Made by a program: the position numbers and the translations under genes. A stretch of DNA of 64,000 nucleotides from Bombus terrestris (Eukaryota > Arthropoda > Insecta > Hymenoptera > Apidae), in NCBI RefSeq assembly GCF_910591885.1, contig NC_063272.1, positions 14,210,364 through 14,274,363 on the forward strand, in the 5' to 3' direction. Shown here piece after piece: positions 23,880 to 36,473 of this stretch (position 1 is its first letter; each line of letters opens with the position of its first letter). Under the pieces are notes generated by a model. It was not told where the DNA came from and ran no database searches. It was given only the letters and a program-made list of their open reading frames with translations.

Positions 23880-26800
23880 CGCTAGATAGCGAATAATTAG
23901 CGCGGCACTCGTGGTGAATACATTAGCATGCATCAATTTAAAATAAGCGGAGTATCCGGCGTCGAGACGCATCAATAATCCCCGCATCCTTTATCCTGCC
24001 GTTTATATGTCGCTGTGGACGCATTTTCTTACGTAGTAGCGCCACCAAGGGTACATACCTCGATAACGCGATTAAAGCTATAATCGAGTTTCATAGTCTG
24101 TTAAATGATGCTACAACGATCGAAATCGAACTCGTTTGTTCGTTATCTTCTTTCCATGTTCACTCAAGCTTTTTGTCCGAGATTCTCAGATGCACTGGTA
24201 ATTCATATATAAAAGACAAACTTTATACTTTCAAATCTTCTAAATTTTTTATATTTTTCAATAATATCACTTTCACATTGCATACATAGGCAAGGGACAA
24301 GTATCGTATTTCCAAGGAGAAAGCTAAAGAATTGGAAATTCTGTTAAATTCGTGTAATATCGTCTCAACTTCATCGACTCGTACCCTCTCTCAATTTTCC
24401 CCAAATCTCCCATCGAACCTAGAAAATCCAAAAATCCTACTCCTAAGCAAACCACCCCAATAACGTCTCAACCCCCAGCTATCCAATAATTCCTTACAAC
24501 TCAAGACCCATATTGGTGCAGCTCCAGCAACAAAGTGGCGAAGCAGTCAGGTTAAGTTCCTCAGTCAAACATCCAGGTTGCCGAACGGTTTCTTAATCAG
24601 CACCAGACCTAGTACCCAATGAGTGCAGTCAACTTGTCCATTTCCAGAGCGTTTAACCCGAGCGCGACTGAACAGAGAAAACTGAGCGCAGCTAGCAACG
24701 AAACTTTCCGAAGACTTTTCGCGTTGGAAACTCTGACTATGGAGGGTCGTAAGAAAGAGCAAGAGAGAAAGAGAGGAAGGATGGAATGGCGCTGTGGGTG
24801 AAGTGGCTGAAGGGGCGCACGACGACTCTCCGAGGCGCACACTCAATTTTCCGAGGCTTAGCCGGTCCGGTGTTTCTTCCCTTTGGACCGATCGAGTTGC
24901 GAGACGCAAAGACTTTCTCGTTCTCTTCGTTTAGTTCGCGCCACGACGGATTTCCGCAGTGTCGAAAGAAAGAGGCGACGCTCTGCTCTCGCGATGAACA
25001 GAGCGTGGGTGGAGGTAATACTCCGATTCGTTTTATCCGGTCGCTCCATCGATTACGTGGTATTTTCTGAAGATTAGTCTTCTTGGGACAAGTTCACCAT
25101 AGTTTTGCCATTCCTTTTGACAGTTGGACTACGCTTCTTCCTCTTTCGACGCGCGGACGATTCCTTCGAGGGTGAATAAGTTTTTTTTATGAAGTTTTAT
25201 GAAGTTTGACTCGAGGACGTTGTTCGAGCGAAAGCATGTCGATCCTTCTTGTTCCTCGAGATATAGAGAAAGTGTTTCGTATCGTATAGAATCGTGTATA
25301 TGGAGGAAAGTGGATAGAAGGTTTTAGAAATGTGGAATATTCCGAGTCAACTTCGTGACGGAAGTTCAGCACATGGTTTGAATGTAAAATTCAGCGGATT
25401 TTCTTGCGAGAGGTACGCGAACTCTTGAATTTTCCCTGTTCCATCGTATTCCCTGACATTCCCCGAGTCGCGCAGGATGATCTGGGACAACTGGCTACAG
25501 CTGCCTTCAATTTGCACTTGTATTTTCAACTTTATATTTAATCCACTTGCGATAATATCTTCGAAATGTGGTTTTGCTGCAATACGACTAATATTTGTTT
25601 AAGAAATCACATTTGTGATACAAGTTCTTACCCTTCTTAATCTAAATTCTACAATTTTAAGAGTGCTTGGCGGTTTTACTGGTAAACGTTGATTTCTCAG
25701 CGAGATTCGTTTAACTCGAGCCATGGCGTTCTATGGGGGAAATCGTAACGTTTAATTCTGAGCTGGAAATTTTGTTACTTTTACATTTATTTCCATCACT
25801 GCACGGAAAGAGCTCGAGTATGTTCAAGACATGCATCGCCGTGATCGATTAAATGACGCCCTAGAGACACTGAATTTAGGAGGTGAAACTTTCCTTTCCA
25901 GGATTTTTACACCGAGGACGGAAGTACTGCGTTACCTCTGATCAAGGTTACTCGTTTAAATAAAAGTTCCTTATGTTAGCCATTCAGGCTAAGTCGTGAA
26001 AACGCCTGCTACTGAACCAGGAATCTTTTATATCTGATCAACATTTGTAATTTAATAGCCGAGAAGATTAGTTCCAGCACTTCTATTTTCCGGAGCAAGC
26101 AGTTGTCCATTAATCTTTTCCCCTGTGGTAACAAAATCTTTTCTTAGCACAAACAAAAAAGTGCACAATAAAACAAGAATGATCTCCTAGTTGTTTTGAC
26201 TAGCGTAGCGAAAATAATACTAAAAAAGTACCAGCTTTTCTATTAATCTAAAGTATATTTCCTCCAACTGGACTACCCGATATTCCTATTTTCAATTTTT
26301 TGCTCCCCGGCAAGAATCTTCCTAATATACTAGAACCCTAAAAATCTTCTTTTACCGATAAAAAGACACAAAAAGAAAGAAGAAAAATCCAAGTGTATTG
26401 GTCAGCCAAGCAGCCTGCGGCAACCCGTTAAATCATCCCTCGAGTCTCATCGACAAATAAGTCCGCCAGGAGCGGAGTTTTTTGAATAAAGCCGCGGTAT
26501 GCTCGTGGAATTGGCTATTCACCGGCTTTCAAGGAGCAGTCTGGAGATTTCTCTACGGGGCGAGCCGCGACAGTGCGCGTGTATACATATATCCACCCCC
26601 CGTCCAGGGAAGAAAGGGTGGATTAGGTAGGTTTAACGTGCGATCCGGTGGAGACGTCCCAATCGCAAAACGCGTCAAGGGGGATCTGTTGGTTGAACGT
26701 TGCTCTTGAAGGCTCTGTTCAGATGGAGGCGACGATTAATCGAAGAACGACGAGGGACTGACTCTGCACCACCCCTGGCCGAATTTACACGCCACCCTCG

Positions 26801-27863
26801 ACCGTCTTATCCTCCGTGGCTTTAGCCGTCGTCATTCTTCTTCGCTGTCGCTGCGCTTCGATTCCGTGTCCTTTCGGCGTCGCTGCAGTCTGAGCGGATT
26901 TACCTTGATGTCGCGACGGTGAATCTTGGTTTTATGATGAACAAGCTGGCGTCAGGAATCTAAACCTGTTTCTGAGGTTAAGAGTCCTTATTGATAGATT
27001 TGGGGATTCGAGAGACGAAGTTTATATTTGTAACTGGAAAGAATTAAGACTAATTTGTATATGAAAATTTGTTGGAACATTCTTAAGGGTTGGATAGATT
27101 CTCAGATTTGTTTCTTTGAATGAGAAAAGTTTAATAAAATTATTGTATCAATTATAGAATTGGTATGAGGTGAGTGGAGAGCATTTAGGTTAGATAAAAA
27201 TAAAGAGAAAATAGTGTTTCGTGTAGGTTATTAGAGATGTGGGAAAAGAGTGTTTGAATCAACTAGATGTTTTCTTAGAAATGCCTTAGAAATTGGTTGA
27301 AAAGGTATCTGTGCAAAAATAAATAGTTGTAAAAAATGCGTAAGTTGGTACAGAATGAAGCTCAGTCAGAATCATCTGATCATGCAATCATTTCTGAAAC
27401 AGAAGGTATTTCCAATATTTTGAAGGAATATCCAATATTTTGTTATATCAATATATTTTAGTCCATTAATATATCATTATTTCATGAAATATAATAATCC
27501 ACTTTCTAAACATGTCTAAACCAAACATCTCCAAACTACTCAAACAGCAATCGATATTAACCTAAACTTGGTTGTTTGCAGGTGAGCCCATTAAACTATG
27601 TCAGACGAAATTTCCCGGGTGATCAACGTAACAGTAAGTGACTCCATGAATACGGGTTCACGCGGTAATTCATTAATCATCGACGGTGCAATCGTGCCGT
27701 TTACCTGCAGCTGATATTATTTATGTGCTTAATAGCGATCGTATGCAACGCGCTAGTTAATACGGGGATCTATACGACAGTTGAAAGCCGTGCAAACAAA
27801 ACGCGGGCCTCGACCAATCGGAATGTCGGTTCTCTCGCGTAATTACGCACGCCTGCGCACGCT
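23880..27863. other. Unique stretch with GC-rich islands at 24600-25070 and 26470-26920
   Basis: No gene recognised. The islands are open in several frames on both strands (for example 24565-24909 -, 24786-25070 +, 26482-26709 +), which is expected of stop-poor GC-rich DNA. 24740-24785 is purine-rich on +. 27410-27450 holds a short duplication of TCCAATATTTTG. 26930-27550 is plain AT-rich spacer. Confidence 0.45.
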
Positions 27864-27893
27864 CCACGGCGTCTTGTCACCGCAACACCGTGG
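27864..27893. other. 30-nt hairpin
   Basis: Arms CCACGGCGT and ACACCGTGG pair at 8 of 9 positions around a 12-nt loop. It lies just upstream of a stronger hairpin at 27946-27985 in the same GC-rich island. Confidence 0.4.
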
Positions 27894-27945
27894 AAACATC
27901 GATGCTGGAAACGCGCCAATACCATCATCGATGGCTTTGTTGCGT

Positions 27946-27985
27946 GTGGCAATTACGCGAGCTTCCCAGCTCGCTTTGTTGCCAC
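27946..27985. other. 40-nt two-part hairpin
   Basis: GTGGCAA pairs with TTGCCAC and, inside a symmetrical 4-nt internal loop, GCGAGC pairs with GCTCGC around a 6-nt loop. Thirteen perfect pairs in 40 nt is a strong local inverted repeat. No transposon ends surround it. Role unknown. Confidence 0.5.
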
Positions 27986-28329
27986 GACTTTTGCACCGAC
28001 AGATATAATACGTCACCGTCCACACCGTACTGGTTTCCCCTTTGTTCGGTTCACCGCCTCCTATATTTCCCTATCGCCCACAGGCAAAGATGGTTTCCAG
28101 GTGAACCGAATGAACCATATAGAGAAAGTTTAAATAATCCTTGATTTCCGATTTGCATCGTGACGATCGACAAATGGAAGATTAGAGATCAAAAGGATAA
28201 AAAAGATTCTAATGTGCGTGGGTATATACATTTCGATTTTTAGATATGTAACTTGTCAAAACAAATGTATTTACTCTAATCATAGTTTATGTACATGTAA
28301 TCATAGTTTACGAAGATTACGGAACAATT

Positions 28330-28353
28330 AACATTGCTATACGTAGCATTGTT
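28330..28353. other. Short hairpin
   Basis: AACATTGCTA and TAGCATTGTT pair at 9 of 10 positions around TACG. Just upstream, TAATCATAGTTTA occurs twice (about 28278-28312). Probably minor. Confidence 0.4.
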
Positions 28354-28634
28354 GGCGATGCATCGGTGTGTCCTTTTATCGCTGATAGAACTGCAGTGTT
28401 AACGAAAAGTTGGAAATCTTGGACACGACTTACACCCCATAGCGTTAAGCGGTATTAAACGTAGCTATATTATCGATAAGACTGACAAGCGTAACAGTGT
28501 GATTGTGACCGCAAAAGTCTTAGGACTCTAAAAATATTAAGAGAAAGATATTTCGATCCATAAATCCACCAATACCGATGCTTTTATATGTATGAGAACA
28601 AGAATCGTGTACAAAGGTAATTCCAATCAACGTC

Positions 28635-29288
28635 TTGTCGCCTCAACACGGGTATTTGCAGCCCTCGAGAAGTAAAATAGCACAAAGCAAGGTGCACGTC
28701 GCTCGAGGAGACCAGAAACACCCATCTCGTTACACGGGCGCGCATAGAGAAAAGAGTACAAGAGGGGTTGTGCAGGAAATTCCGTATCGAGCCACGAATT
28801 GGAGACGCGCCAGTTTTTCCATTCTGTCGTATATTTTTCACCTGCGCGACCAGCCTTTTGTTCCCAGCCAGGCAATTACACCGGGTTCTGTGCCGCGTTA
28901 CGGTCGCGCGGAGAACGCGAGCGGAGCACAGCCGACGGGGCTATGGTTTTGTTTCGCCTGGTGCGTCCCGAAAATTTCACGAGCCTGGATACAGCCTCTC
29001 CGCGTTCCACAGGCCTCTTTGTACGCTTCGCTTTTCGAGAAAGGGGATCGTCGATATATTCTTTCCGCGTCACCCTCGCGAACGAGAACGTTCTCTTTTT
29101 TCTTTTTTTCGGCAATTTCTCGTCACCACGAAAGACTCCTCCCTTTGACGAGGTCTTGTTTGTCCGCGAATTTATTTCGATTTCTCTGCACTTCTCACCG
29201 CTTTGGAAAATTCCATCGCGCTTTCGACCGGTCTAACCAACGATTGGTCTCTATTCGCGGCCAACCAAACGGAAAGGAATTTGTTTAG
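28635..29288 (+). other. GC-rich, stop-poor block with the window's longest open frame (217 codons); probably not a gene
   Basis: All three plus frames are open for long runs here (28635-29288, 28768-29148 and 28799-29236), and minus frames are open too. The 217-residue translation is rich in Arg, Ser and Phe, has no signal peptide, membrane-segment pattern, or domain I recognise, and no convincing splice sites frame it. The simplest reading is GC-rich DNA short of TA dinucleotides. It includes GAGAACGTTCTC (29084-29095), a perfect palindrome resembling a minimal heat-shock-element core. A real small gene cannot be fully excluded. Confidence 0.2.
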
Positions 29289-31413
29289 CGGCGAATTTAT
29301 TGCCTTGCGACTGATACCGATATTGAAAGGTGCAAGGGTGCAAGGGTTGCACACGATAGCGGTGATTGTAAATTAGTTCGATATTTTTGTATAGGAGCTA
29401 TCGAAAATTATTTCTTTCTTTTTTTTTTTTTTTTTTGGTTTGGACCGAGGATTCACTTTTGAGAGAGAAAATGGAAGTAAATGGAATGTGATAGCAGAAT
29501 GACTGTTACAGATTGAAGCTTAGCAAGAAACTATTTGTTTCCAAATATACGATTATAATATAATAGTGTTCCTTGATTTATCATGACCAAGGATCTGATC
29601 AGCTATTATGTGTGATCCACTGGTATTGCAAATTGAACGATGATGGTCAATTAACTGTCTAAAGATCCATTTACATGAATTTTGATGTCTTAAATTTATC
29701 AAAGAGGTTCAAGTAGCTGATTGTAATTTGGTCAGCAATCTGACAAATTTCATCTTGCGTCAGTTTCACCATTTAACGATTGGAATAAACTACCTAAACT
29801 TTTGCGACATGTTTGATTCGTCTGTGAAACGATGAAAGGAAATTGCACGCTTTACATAAGTAACGTCTCGCGTTCCATTTTCCGCGCGAAAGTCGTGATT
29901 CGCATTTCACTTTCAAACAGATATCGCGGCCAGCGTGGCTCGTGTCTGGTTAGAACGCGTTAAAGTATGAAAATCACTATAATCTACCGACAGATCATAT
30001 CTGGTGGCTGGTGTGATTATTATATATAGACGATATTTCGTCACGAGTTCACAATGAATTGTCGAGGACATTTGTACTACCTAACATCTTCTCGGTTAAA
30101 TCTCATGCGCACTACGTTACTTGTGTACTATATGTTACCTAACGTAGTTATTCGTGCAAAATAGATCAAGCTTCTGATAAATGAGAGGTTTGCACTTAGT
30201 GTAACTACTACTTACTGTAATGTCGGTAGAACTGATGAAGTGGCGATAAATGTTGGATTCACACGACGATGACGTTTCAAGAATATAACATACTGGGAAG
30301 TTTAAAGTTGAGAAATGAAACAAATTGGGAATTTTTAAATGATGAGATGGAACATTCAAAATTACGACGTTAAAATTTAAGAAGCTCGGACATATAATAT
30401 GAAACATTACGTAATTTAGAAATGATTTGTTATCGATAACATCTCATGAAACTTATGAAGTATACTAATATTCCTTTCTTTGATTAAGATAATTAAAGGA
30501 AATTATCAAAGGAAAAGAAGACGAACAAATTGAGAAAGAAAGCAAAGATAAGATCAATTCCAAATTATTTAGCATTAAAACCACCAAATAGGTTTCATCA
30601 AGATACTCTCATTGTTCGACATTGTATCGTGCAGCGTGGCTCCATTAAAGTCAAAGTAAATCTTATCGAAAATTGTTAAGACGCCGATGCAACGTAATGC
30701 CTACTGATTAGGTTCCATCTGAGCCAGACCATCGACTGGATGCGACTTTCCCGATAAAAAGGTATCGTCTGGTCCGATCGAGGCAAAGAAGGAGAAAAGA
30801 GGGTGGTTCATGAACCAATAATCCCGCGGAAATCCTCGATCGCTTTCGAGATGCTGCTACTATGGAGAATGAAATGAATTCTATCTGCAGACTGTGGATA
30901 AGAGGACGAAGGCATGACGGGCTGGAAAGCAGTCGAAAGAACAGAAGAGAAAGGGTCTTAATAGAAAAAGGGTGCGTAAAAACGGCACATTGAGGGTGTA
31001 CGTGTTAGCTACGTCGCGTTTCAATCATCTTTGGAGGAGATGGAATGTTTAATTTAGTCGATAGACGATTGTCGATTTGAGAATGAGATAACGCGACGAG
31101 GAAGATCGATGCAGCGATGAATTGAATACTAATATTTATTTCCTGCTCGACTACTTCCATTAATTGCATAACCTGCTAAAAATAATTATTAGAGACGGAT
31201 GTGCATGATTATTGAATTAATATTAAATTTTATCGGAAAGAAAGAAAGAAAGAAACTTCGGTTCGTTTGGTATTAAACATTTGTAGAATAATAATTATGG
31301 AGATATATTACGTATATAATGTGAGTAAAAGTAAAATATTACAGAACAAGCAATCGTGTTGTAACCCATTGTACCAACGTTGACTTGTTAAAGTCGGTAG
31401 GTAGTAACTTCGT
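29289..31413. other. AT-rich spacer with simple repeats
   Basis: Holds an 18-base T run (29419-29436) and an AAAG microsatellite (31237-31254). No gene or element ends recognised. 30700-30850 is a small GC-richer patch. Confidence 0.5.
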
Positions 31414-31461
31414 AAAATTTCGAAGTTTCGTAGTCGAAAAATTTCCAAGTTTCGTAGTCTG
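31414..31461. repeat. 24-bp tandem duplication
   Basis: Two adjacent copies of AAAATTTCGAAGTTTCGTAG (31414 onward) and AAATTTCCAAGTTTCGTAGT (31437 onward) differ at few positions. Local duplication, no function suggested. Confidence 0.75.
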
Positions 31462-33481
31462 ACACGGACGACTCTGACTCGACAATTTACCGCTATAGCC
31501 AACCATTTTGTATCTCAGACGACTCAAACTTTCGGGCATCTTATATCAGTATCCATACGAGAAATTTTACCAAGTACTTCTATTCGGAAGCTGCTTTCCA
31601 GTGTAACTTTTCTCCCCCATATTCACCACGTGCTACGTTTTACGAGATCCTTAGAAATTTCCGAAGTTAGATATTACAAACTTAGGCCACTCTCGGTAAC
31701 CACTAGAAAATCGACTTTGATGCGACGACGAGTTTCGGCATGTAAGGAGAAAAAATTTCCCTCATCGTGTCTGGATAGTTTCATTGCTTTAATGCAACCG
31801 CGTAGGAAGCTGGAAAGATACGACCTACAATCCCGGATCGATGATCCCCTCGTCGATTCTTTTATTCGCTGTGTCCTTAAATGTATAAATCTACACTTTC
31901 CAGCAACGAGAATTCGATGGCTTCGTTCAAAGAAATTAACTCATCCTTTTCGACGACGAAAAGCCTTTTTGCTCCTCCGACTGGAGTTACACTTTGAATT
32001 AGTTTCCTTGTGGACGACTGCATAAACAGAATCCCGCCTTTCGCTCGAAATTAACACCAGATCCATACCTTCGACACTGTCGTGACTGTCTCCTGCCTAG
32101 CTTCATCTTTTTAAGATACTGTTATACTATTAAGCATTTCTAATCGTCATCTTGCTTCTCGTTTCCATGACGAAGATATAAAGAATAGATAAATCTGCCT
32201 GTCTTTAAATTTATTGCGCAATTTGCAAGTCACGAAACTATTGGATAGGAAGCAAAGATTGAGTATACGATATTGTCCGCTTAAATACACACTGTCCACA
32301 GCATAGAACTGAATAGTTAGTTAGTGGAATGGTGACTTTCCATGAATGGGATTCCATGAATTGCACTTAGATTTGATGAATCGAAGATAAAAGAGGATTC
32401 TACTCATCCTACAGAATTCATCATACAGTTGAAGAGTTATATATAAAAATAGAAATTAATTTATGTGTGTTAAAGACTCGTCATAATCATCTGGCTGAGT
32501 TCAAAAATCCATCAGAAATTTTCATATGGAATTTGAAAGTTTTGCTTTGAAATCTTATATGGACTATATCGATAAGAATAATATCAATGTTTCAAGTATA
32601 CATATCTACCGAAGGAACACACAGACTTACTATTGGAGAATCACTATGAATTTCTTCGTGTGCATCCGCTTGAAACTTTGAAATTTTTGACGACGTCCCT
32701 GAATTTTCGAATCGCGACAGAAACCACGCAAGCGACAGACACCAAAGACGAATCGAAACTAAGGTTGAAACAGCGAGGATCAGTGTTTAACTCGGAGACG
32801 AACGCGTGACGCGAATAATTGCGAGAAGCAGACGATTCCATCCTTCGTTCGCGACGTTCTTCGTGTGTCGCGGCTCGCAGCGGTAAGTGCTTTTCTAACT
32901 AATTAGCAAACTCCCGGACAAGTTATAATTATTATTTATCGCGCGTCTGTACCCGGCATCGCCCGGTATCGTCCAATTTAGCACTGATTAATGTCAGTGG
33001 GTCGAAGAAGTTGCTGGCGCGGTGAAAATCGCATTAATTAGCGGTAGCCTCGAGGTTGCGACTCGTTGGGCGCCAAATGCACCGAAATATTAGTCCGTGA
33101 AAAATTCTTCGATTATGATTCCTCCAACACTGGCGCAAGAGTAGAATTTTCATTAACCTCGAAGTATTACAATGATTCTTCCATTAACTGTTTCTAACAG
33201 ATGGTAGTCTTTCCTTGTTCCAAGGTGGTAAGACCAAGTTTAAACTAGTTTGAAGTGTTTGCTGAGTTAGTGAAATTATATTTCTCACTCATTAGAAATC
33301 TGCTTTTACTTACTTTCGTGGTATATAGATATAACATCGCAGTATTAAAACGAAAGATATTTTCTTTACGTTTTTGTTAAGAACCAGAGATACAATTAAA
33401 TGGAGTGAATTGAAACGAACTATTTCAGCGGATTAACTCCTTTGTTCCCATTATCTTTGACGTCCGAGTCATTTAATGGCA
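31462..33481. other. Unique stretch with candidate conserved island at 32900-33080
   Basis: No gene recognised; the plus-strand frame 31630-32025 (131 codons) has no domain. 32900-33080 has CACTGA/TCAGTG arms around TTAATG (32982-32999) and GCATTAATTAGC, a homeodomain-type site, in GC-balanced sequence that looks like a regulatory island. Conservation cannot be judged here. Confidence 0.35.
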
Positions 33482-33504
33482 GTGTTAACGATCATCGTTA
33501 ACAC
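33482..33504. promoter_or_regulatory. Perfect 23-bp palindrome with two GTTAAC cores
   Basis: GTGTTAACGAT and ATCGTTAACAC are exact reverse complements around a single central C. Each half carries GTTAAC. Such symmetry suggests a dimeric DNA-binding protein; the half-sites recall, but do not match in spacing, HNF1-type sites. Function is inferred. Confidence 0.45.
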
Positions 33505-35382
33505 GGTTTATTTTACGGCTGTGGTGTTTAGAGTTTCTGGGCAATTTGAATGAGAGGGCACTTCCAGCTTACAAAAGATAGTTTCATTCCTTGCCACGCA
33601 CAGCCGTGCCATAAATTAAATAGCCTGAAGTGTCTCGACTGGCGTCAAGCACTGGCTTCCATTGTTGGAGCTCGCTGGAAAATTCTCACAGTAACCGAAT
33701 CGGCTATTTTCAGTAACCGTAGCCGGCTATTTTCGATCATCCCTCGAATCATTTCACTTTCGCTCTAGAAGGAACAGATTTTTCGGCCCTTGTTTTTTGG
33801 GAAGCAGACCAATCAGCAGCCTTGAAGATTCTCGATCAGGAGGATGTCTGCTATCGGGTGTGATCAGGAAGACAGTTTTAGTTTTCCGAATCAGTTAAAA
33901 AGTAAAAAGCCATCAACAAGAATGAAAAGAATCATCGTCAAAGTAACATCCAGTGAAGTTCGATCAGTTCAGCAAAGTCCATTACATCTCATAGTTCAAT
34001 CAGTCTCATTTAAGAGACAGACGATTTTCAAGTATAGAAACTGTCACGAGAAACTTGAACTATCGTCGAGCAACTTCCTGATTCCAATAGATGGAATTAA
34101 TTTATGCAATCACGCTTCCTGCACGTAGCACCTGTTAAAACAATCGCTTTCGGCTGCGTTTTAATCGCAAATGATCCGGTTGTGTTATCGTCGGCGTTAA
34201 GCTCGCAATGAAATTTTACGAAGATGAACTTAATAATCCGCGATAATCCTGTCTATCCATTTTTTCCCTGGAAAAAGAAATCGACGAATATGAACGAACA
34301 GCTAATAGATTAATGGAGGTAGAATAAATTATTTGAAAGTAATGATTTTTTTCTCCGTGGTATTCGACGACGTCAGGCATGGCCAATTGCGGTTAAGCCA
34401 AACGACAGAGATTAAATTAATTCGGCTGATTTAATTGATTCGAGCGGCGGAGTTGATTCAGCTGGTTCAACACTTCAGGAAGCATTAAGGGAATCGAGTA
34501 GGCAAACGAGCGTATTTGTGGGAACTGACCGAAATCCATCGATCCACGTTTCCATAATTGTGGCAGATGATTCTTCACTTACGCTCTTTCAAACTATATA
34601 TCCTTCTTAAAAGAGATAGCAGGAAATTCGAAGCTTCGATCACTATCGCTCAATATACTCTTCAATAGATGAACCGTGTGACAGTATCTATGTAGCCCAA
34701 ATATTTTCTGAAATTTATTGATTATTTTTGAAGAAGAATTGTTCGAAATTTTCACAAATAAAAATTAACGCGTCGAAATTTTACGTTGGTTATATGTCAG
34801 TCGAACTTTGCAAATCTTTGCACTGTCTTTTTAATTAATTGCATCATTCTTTGAGGAAAAATATTAAGAACTTCTAAATTCTGGCAATTATTACTTTTAA
34901 TAGAAGATTACTAGCTAAGAATGAAAGTCTACGCGTGGAAATTTCATATAGTCTATAGGTTTATTCACGATCGATTAATCAAGGTTAGTCGACAGACCGG
35001 TTACGTGAGTCGCATCTATTCGATCTGCGACATTATCGCAGCATCCATAACTGAGAGGGCTGATTAAACGTGATCAACGCCATTTCGCTTGGTTCCACCC
35101 CGCCAGTACCGCGTCAATTTCATCCACCTTATTTCCCTTCCGCCGTGGCTAATGATCCGTAAACAGGATTCTTTACAAAGAAGATTTAACTGGCGGCGAA
35201 TGTGATTATTTCCTTTGATCGTTATTTCGGTCACCGTGATCCATTTTGAAATATTGCCGGATATTTTCTAAGATTTTTAGAGGCAATTAGGAGGGGAATG
35301 TCTTACTTCGCTTGATCCCTAAAAGACAGGAAAGTTAAATTAAAGTTCACTTTTTGGCAAAACAAAAGTTTAATTAAATAAG
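33505..35382. other. Unique stretch
   Basis: No gene recognised. The frame 33844-34128 (+, 94 codons) has a plausible start context and Ser/Lys-rich composition but no family I know. 34370-34470 has several ATTAA/TTAATT motifs in GC-balanced sequence. The rest is AT-rich. Confidence 0.4.
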
Positions 35383-35403
35383 TTTAACTCGGGACGAGTT
35401 AAA
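35383..35403. other. Short perfect hairpin
   Basis: TTTAACTCG and CGAGTTAAA are exact arms around GGA. Confidence 0.6.
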
Positions 35404-35498
35404 TTCATGCTGCCAAAGGAGCCAAAGTCAGAATTTGGGCTTTTCCTTCTTTGCTTGAAACAGTAGATAGATACGCTGCTACAGCTGCGACCAATTAT

Positions 35499-35591
35499 CG
35501 TTTCAAGCGTAATTATCGCGACTCGGCTCGTTCTGTCGTGCGCTCTGTGTTACGACGTGTTACGAACGAATCGCGATAATTAGTGAAAGCG
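35499..35591. other. 93-nt hairpin, candidate structured or microRNA-like RNA
   Basis: TAATTATCGCGACTCG (35510-35525) and CGAATCGCGATAATTA (35567-35582) are inverted copies matching at 15 of 16 positions. Outside them CGTTTCA (35499-35505) pairs with TGAAAGCG (35584-35591) apart from a small bulge. Inside, CTCGT/TCGT words (35527-35538) pair partly with ACGACGTGTTACGA (35552-35565), leaving a loop around 35541-35550. Length and shape fit an insect pre-microRNA, but I recognise no known mature sequence. A long palindromic regulatory element is the alternative. Strand cannot be decided. Confidence 0.35.
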
Positions 35592-36473
35592 TTAACCATT
35601 TTTGTTCAACTGTTCACGCGTGCATCCAATTAGTTACGTCTCATGAGAAGTTTGTTAGTAATCCAACGATTAGGTGATAAATTGAATACAAAATGTGATA
35701 CAATCTTCTCTCGACAGAAATGAAACGACATATAAATAAAGCGTCGGATTCCTAAGGCAAAGAAATTATATTTCCAGAGATTTGCAAATCGAGTGACGAG
35801 TTGGTTAACGGATTAATTCCTTTTCACTTCCGAATCGGCATGATGGGAAATTCGAAAGGAATTTCAGGGTGTACGCGCTGATGAAAATTATTATTACAAG
35901 AACACGTAAATGCGACGTTCAATTTTAATCCACTCGAAAAGGCGCAGCAACACCTCCTAAGAATTCATTAAACGTTCCACGAGAATTTTGTTAGCCGCCA
36001 TAGCGACGGCTAGTCTCTTAATTTGCGAATCTAATGCAATCCAATTCCAATCCCCGTGCTTAGAATTTAAACAGCCTGATTTGGATCTATTATCTTTCTG
36101 ACCTGTCTCTTTCTCCAAATTCGTTCGCTTCGAACGATCGAAGATCCTTTCAGCGGCGAATCGCTGCGAAGAATCGGAAAAAGCTGCTTTTCCAGCCCGC
36201 GAGTCACATCAGGAATTAGAGCTGAACAGCCGAACCCTTCGCGTTCGACTTAATCGTAAGTCCGTGTAAAATCGTTTACGCGGCAATAGCCATGCGTGAA
36301 GCGATTCCCACAATTCTTTACGCGCTCTGAATATTTCATTTCCGCGAGTAATCACGGATAACGATCTCTACATGGATATTTCGTTTTACTCTTTTAGCAA
36401 ATTAGCATCTTTCAGAGGTTCGTTAAATACAGGCAAGCTATGGTGCTTTTCTTGTATAAGCTACAGTAGAACC
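35592..36473. other. Unique stretch with small hairpins
   Basis: No gene recognised. Small hairpins: TAGCCG/CGGCTA (35992-36012), CGTTCG/CGAACG (36122-36136) and CAGCG/CGCTG (36151-36165). Confidence 0.45.

Noticed and set aside
28876..29115. Basic minus-strand frame opposite the 217-codon frame
   Set aside because: It is the complement of stop-poor GC-rich DNA; Lys/Arg-rich, with no domain.
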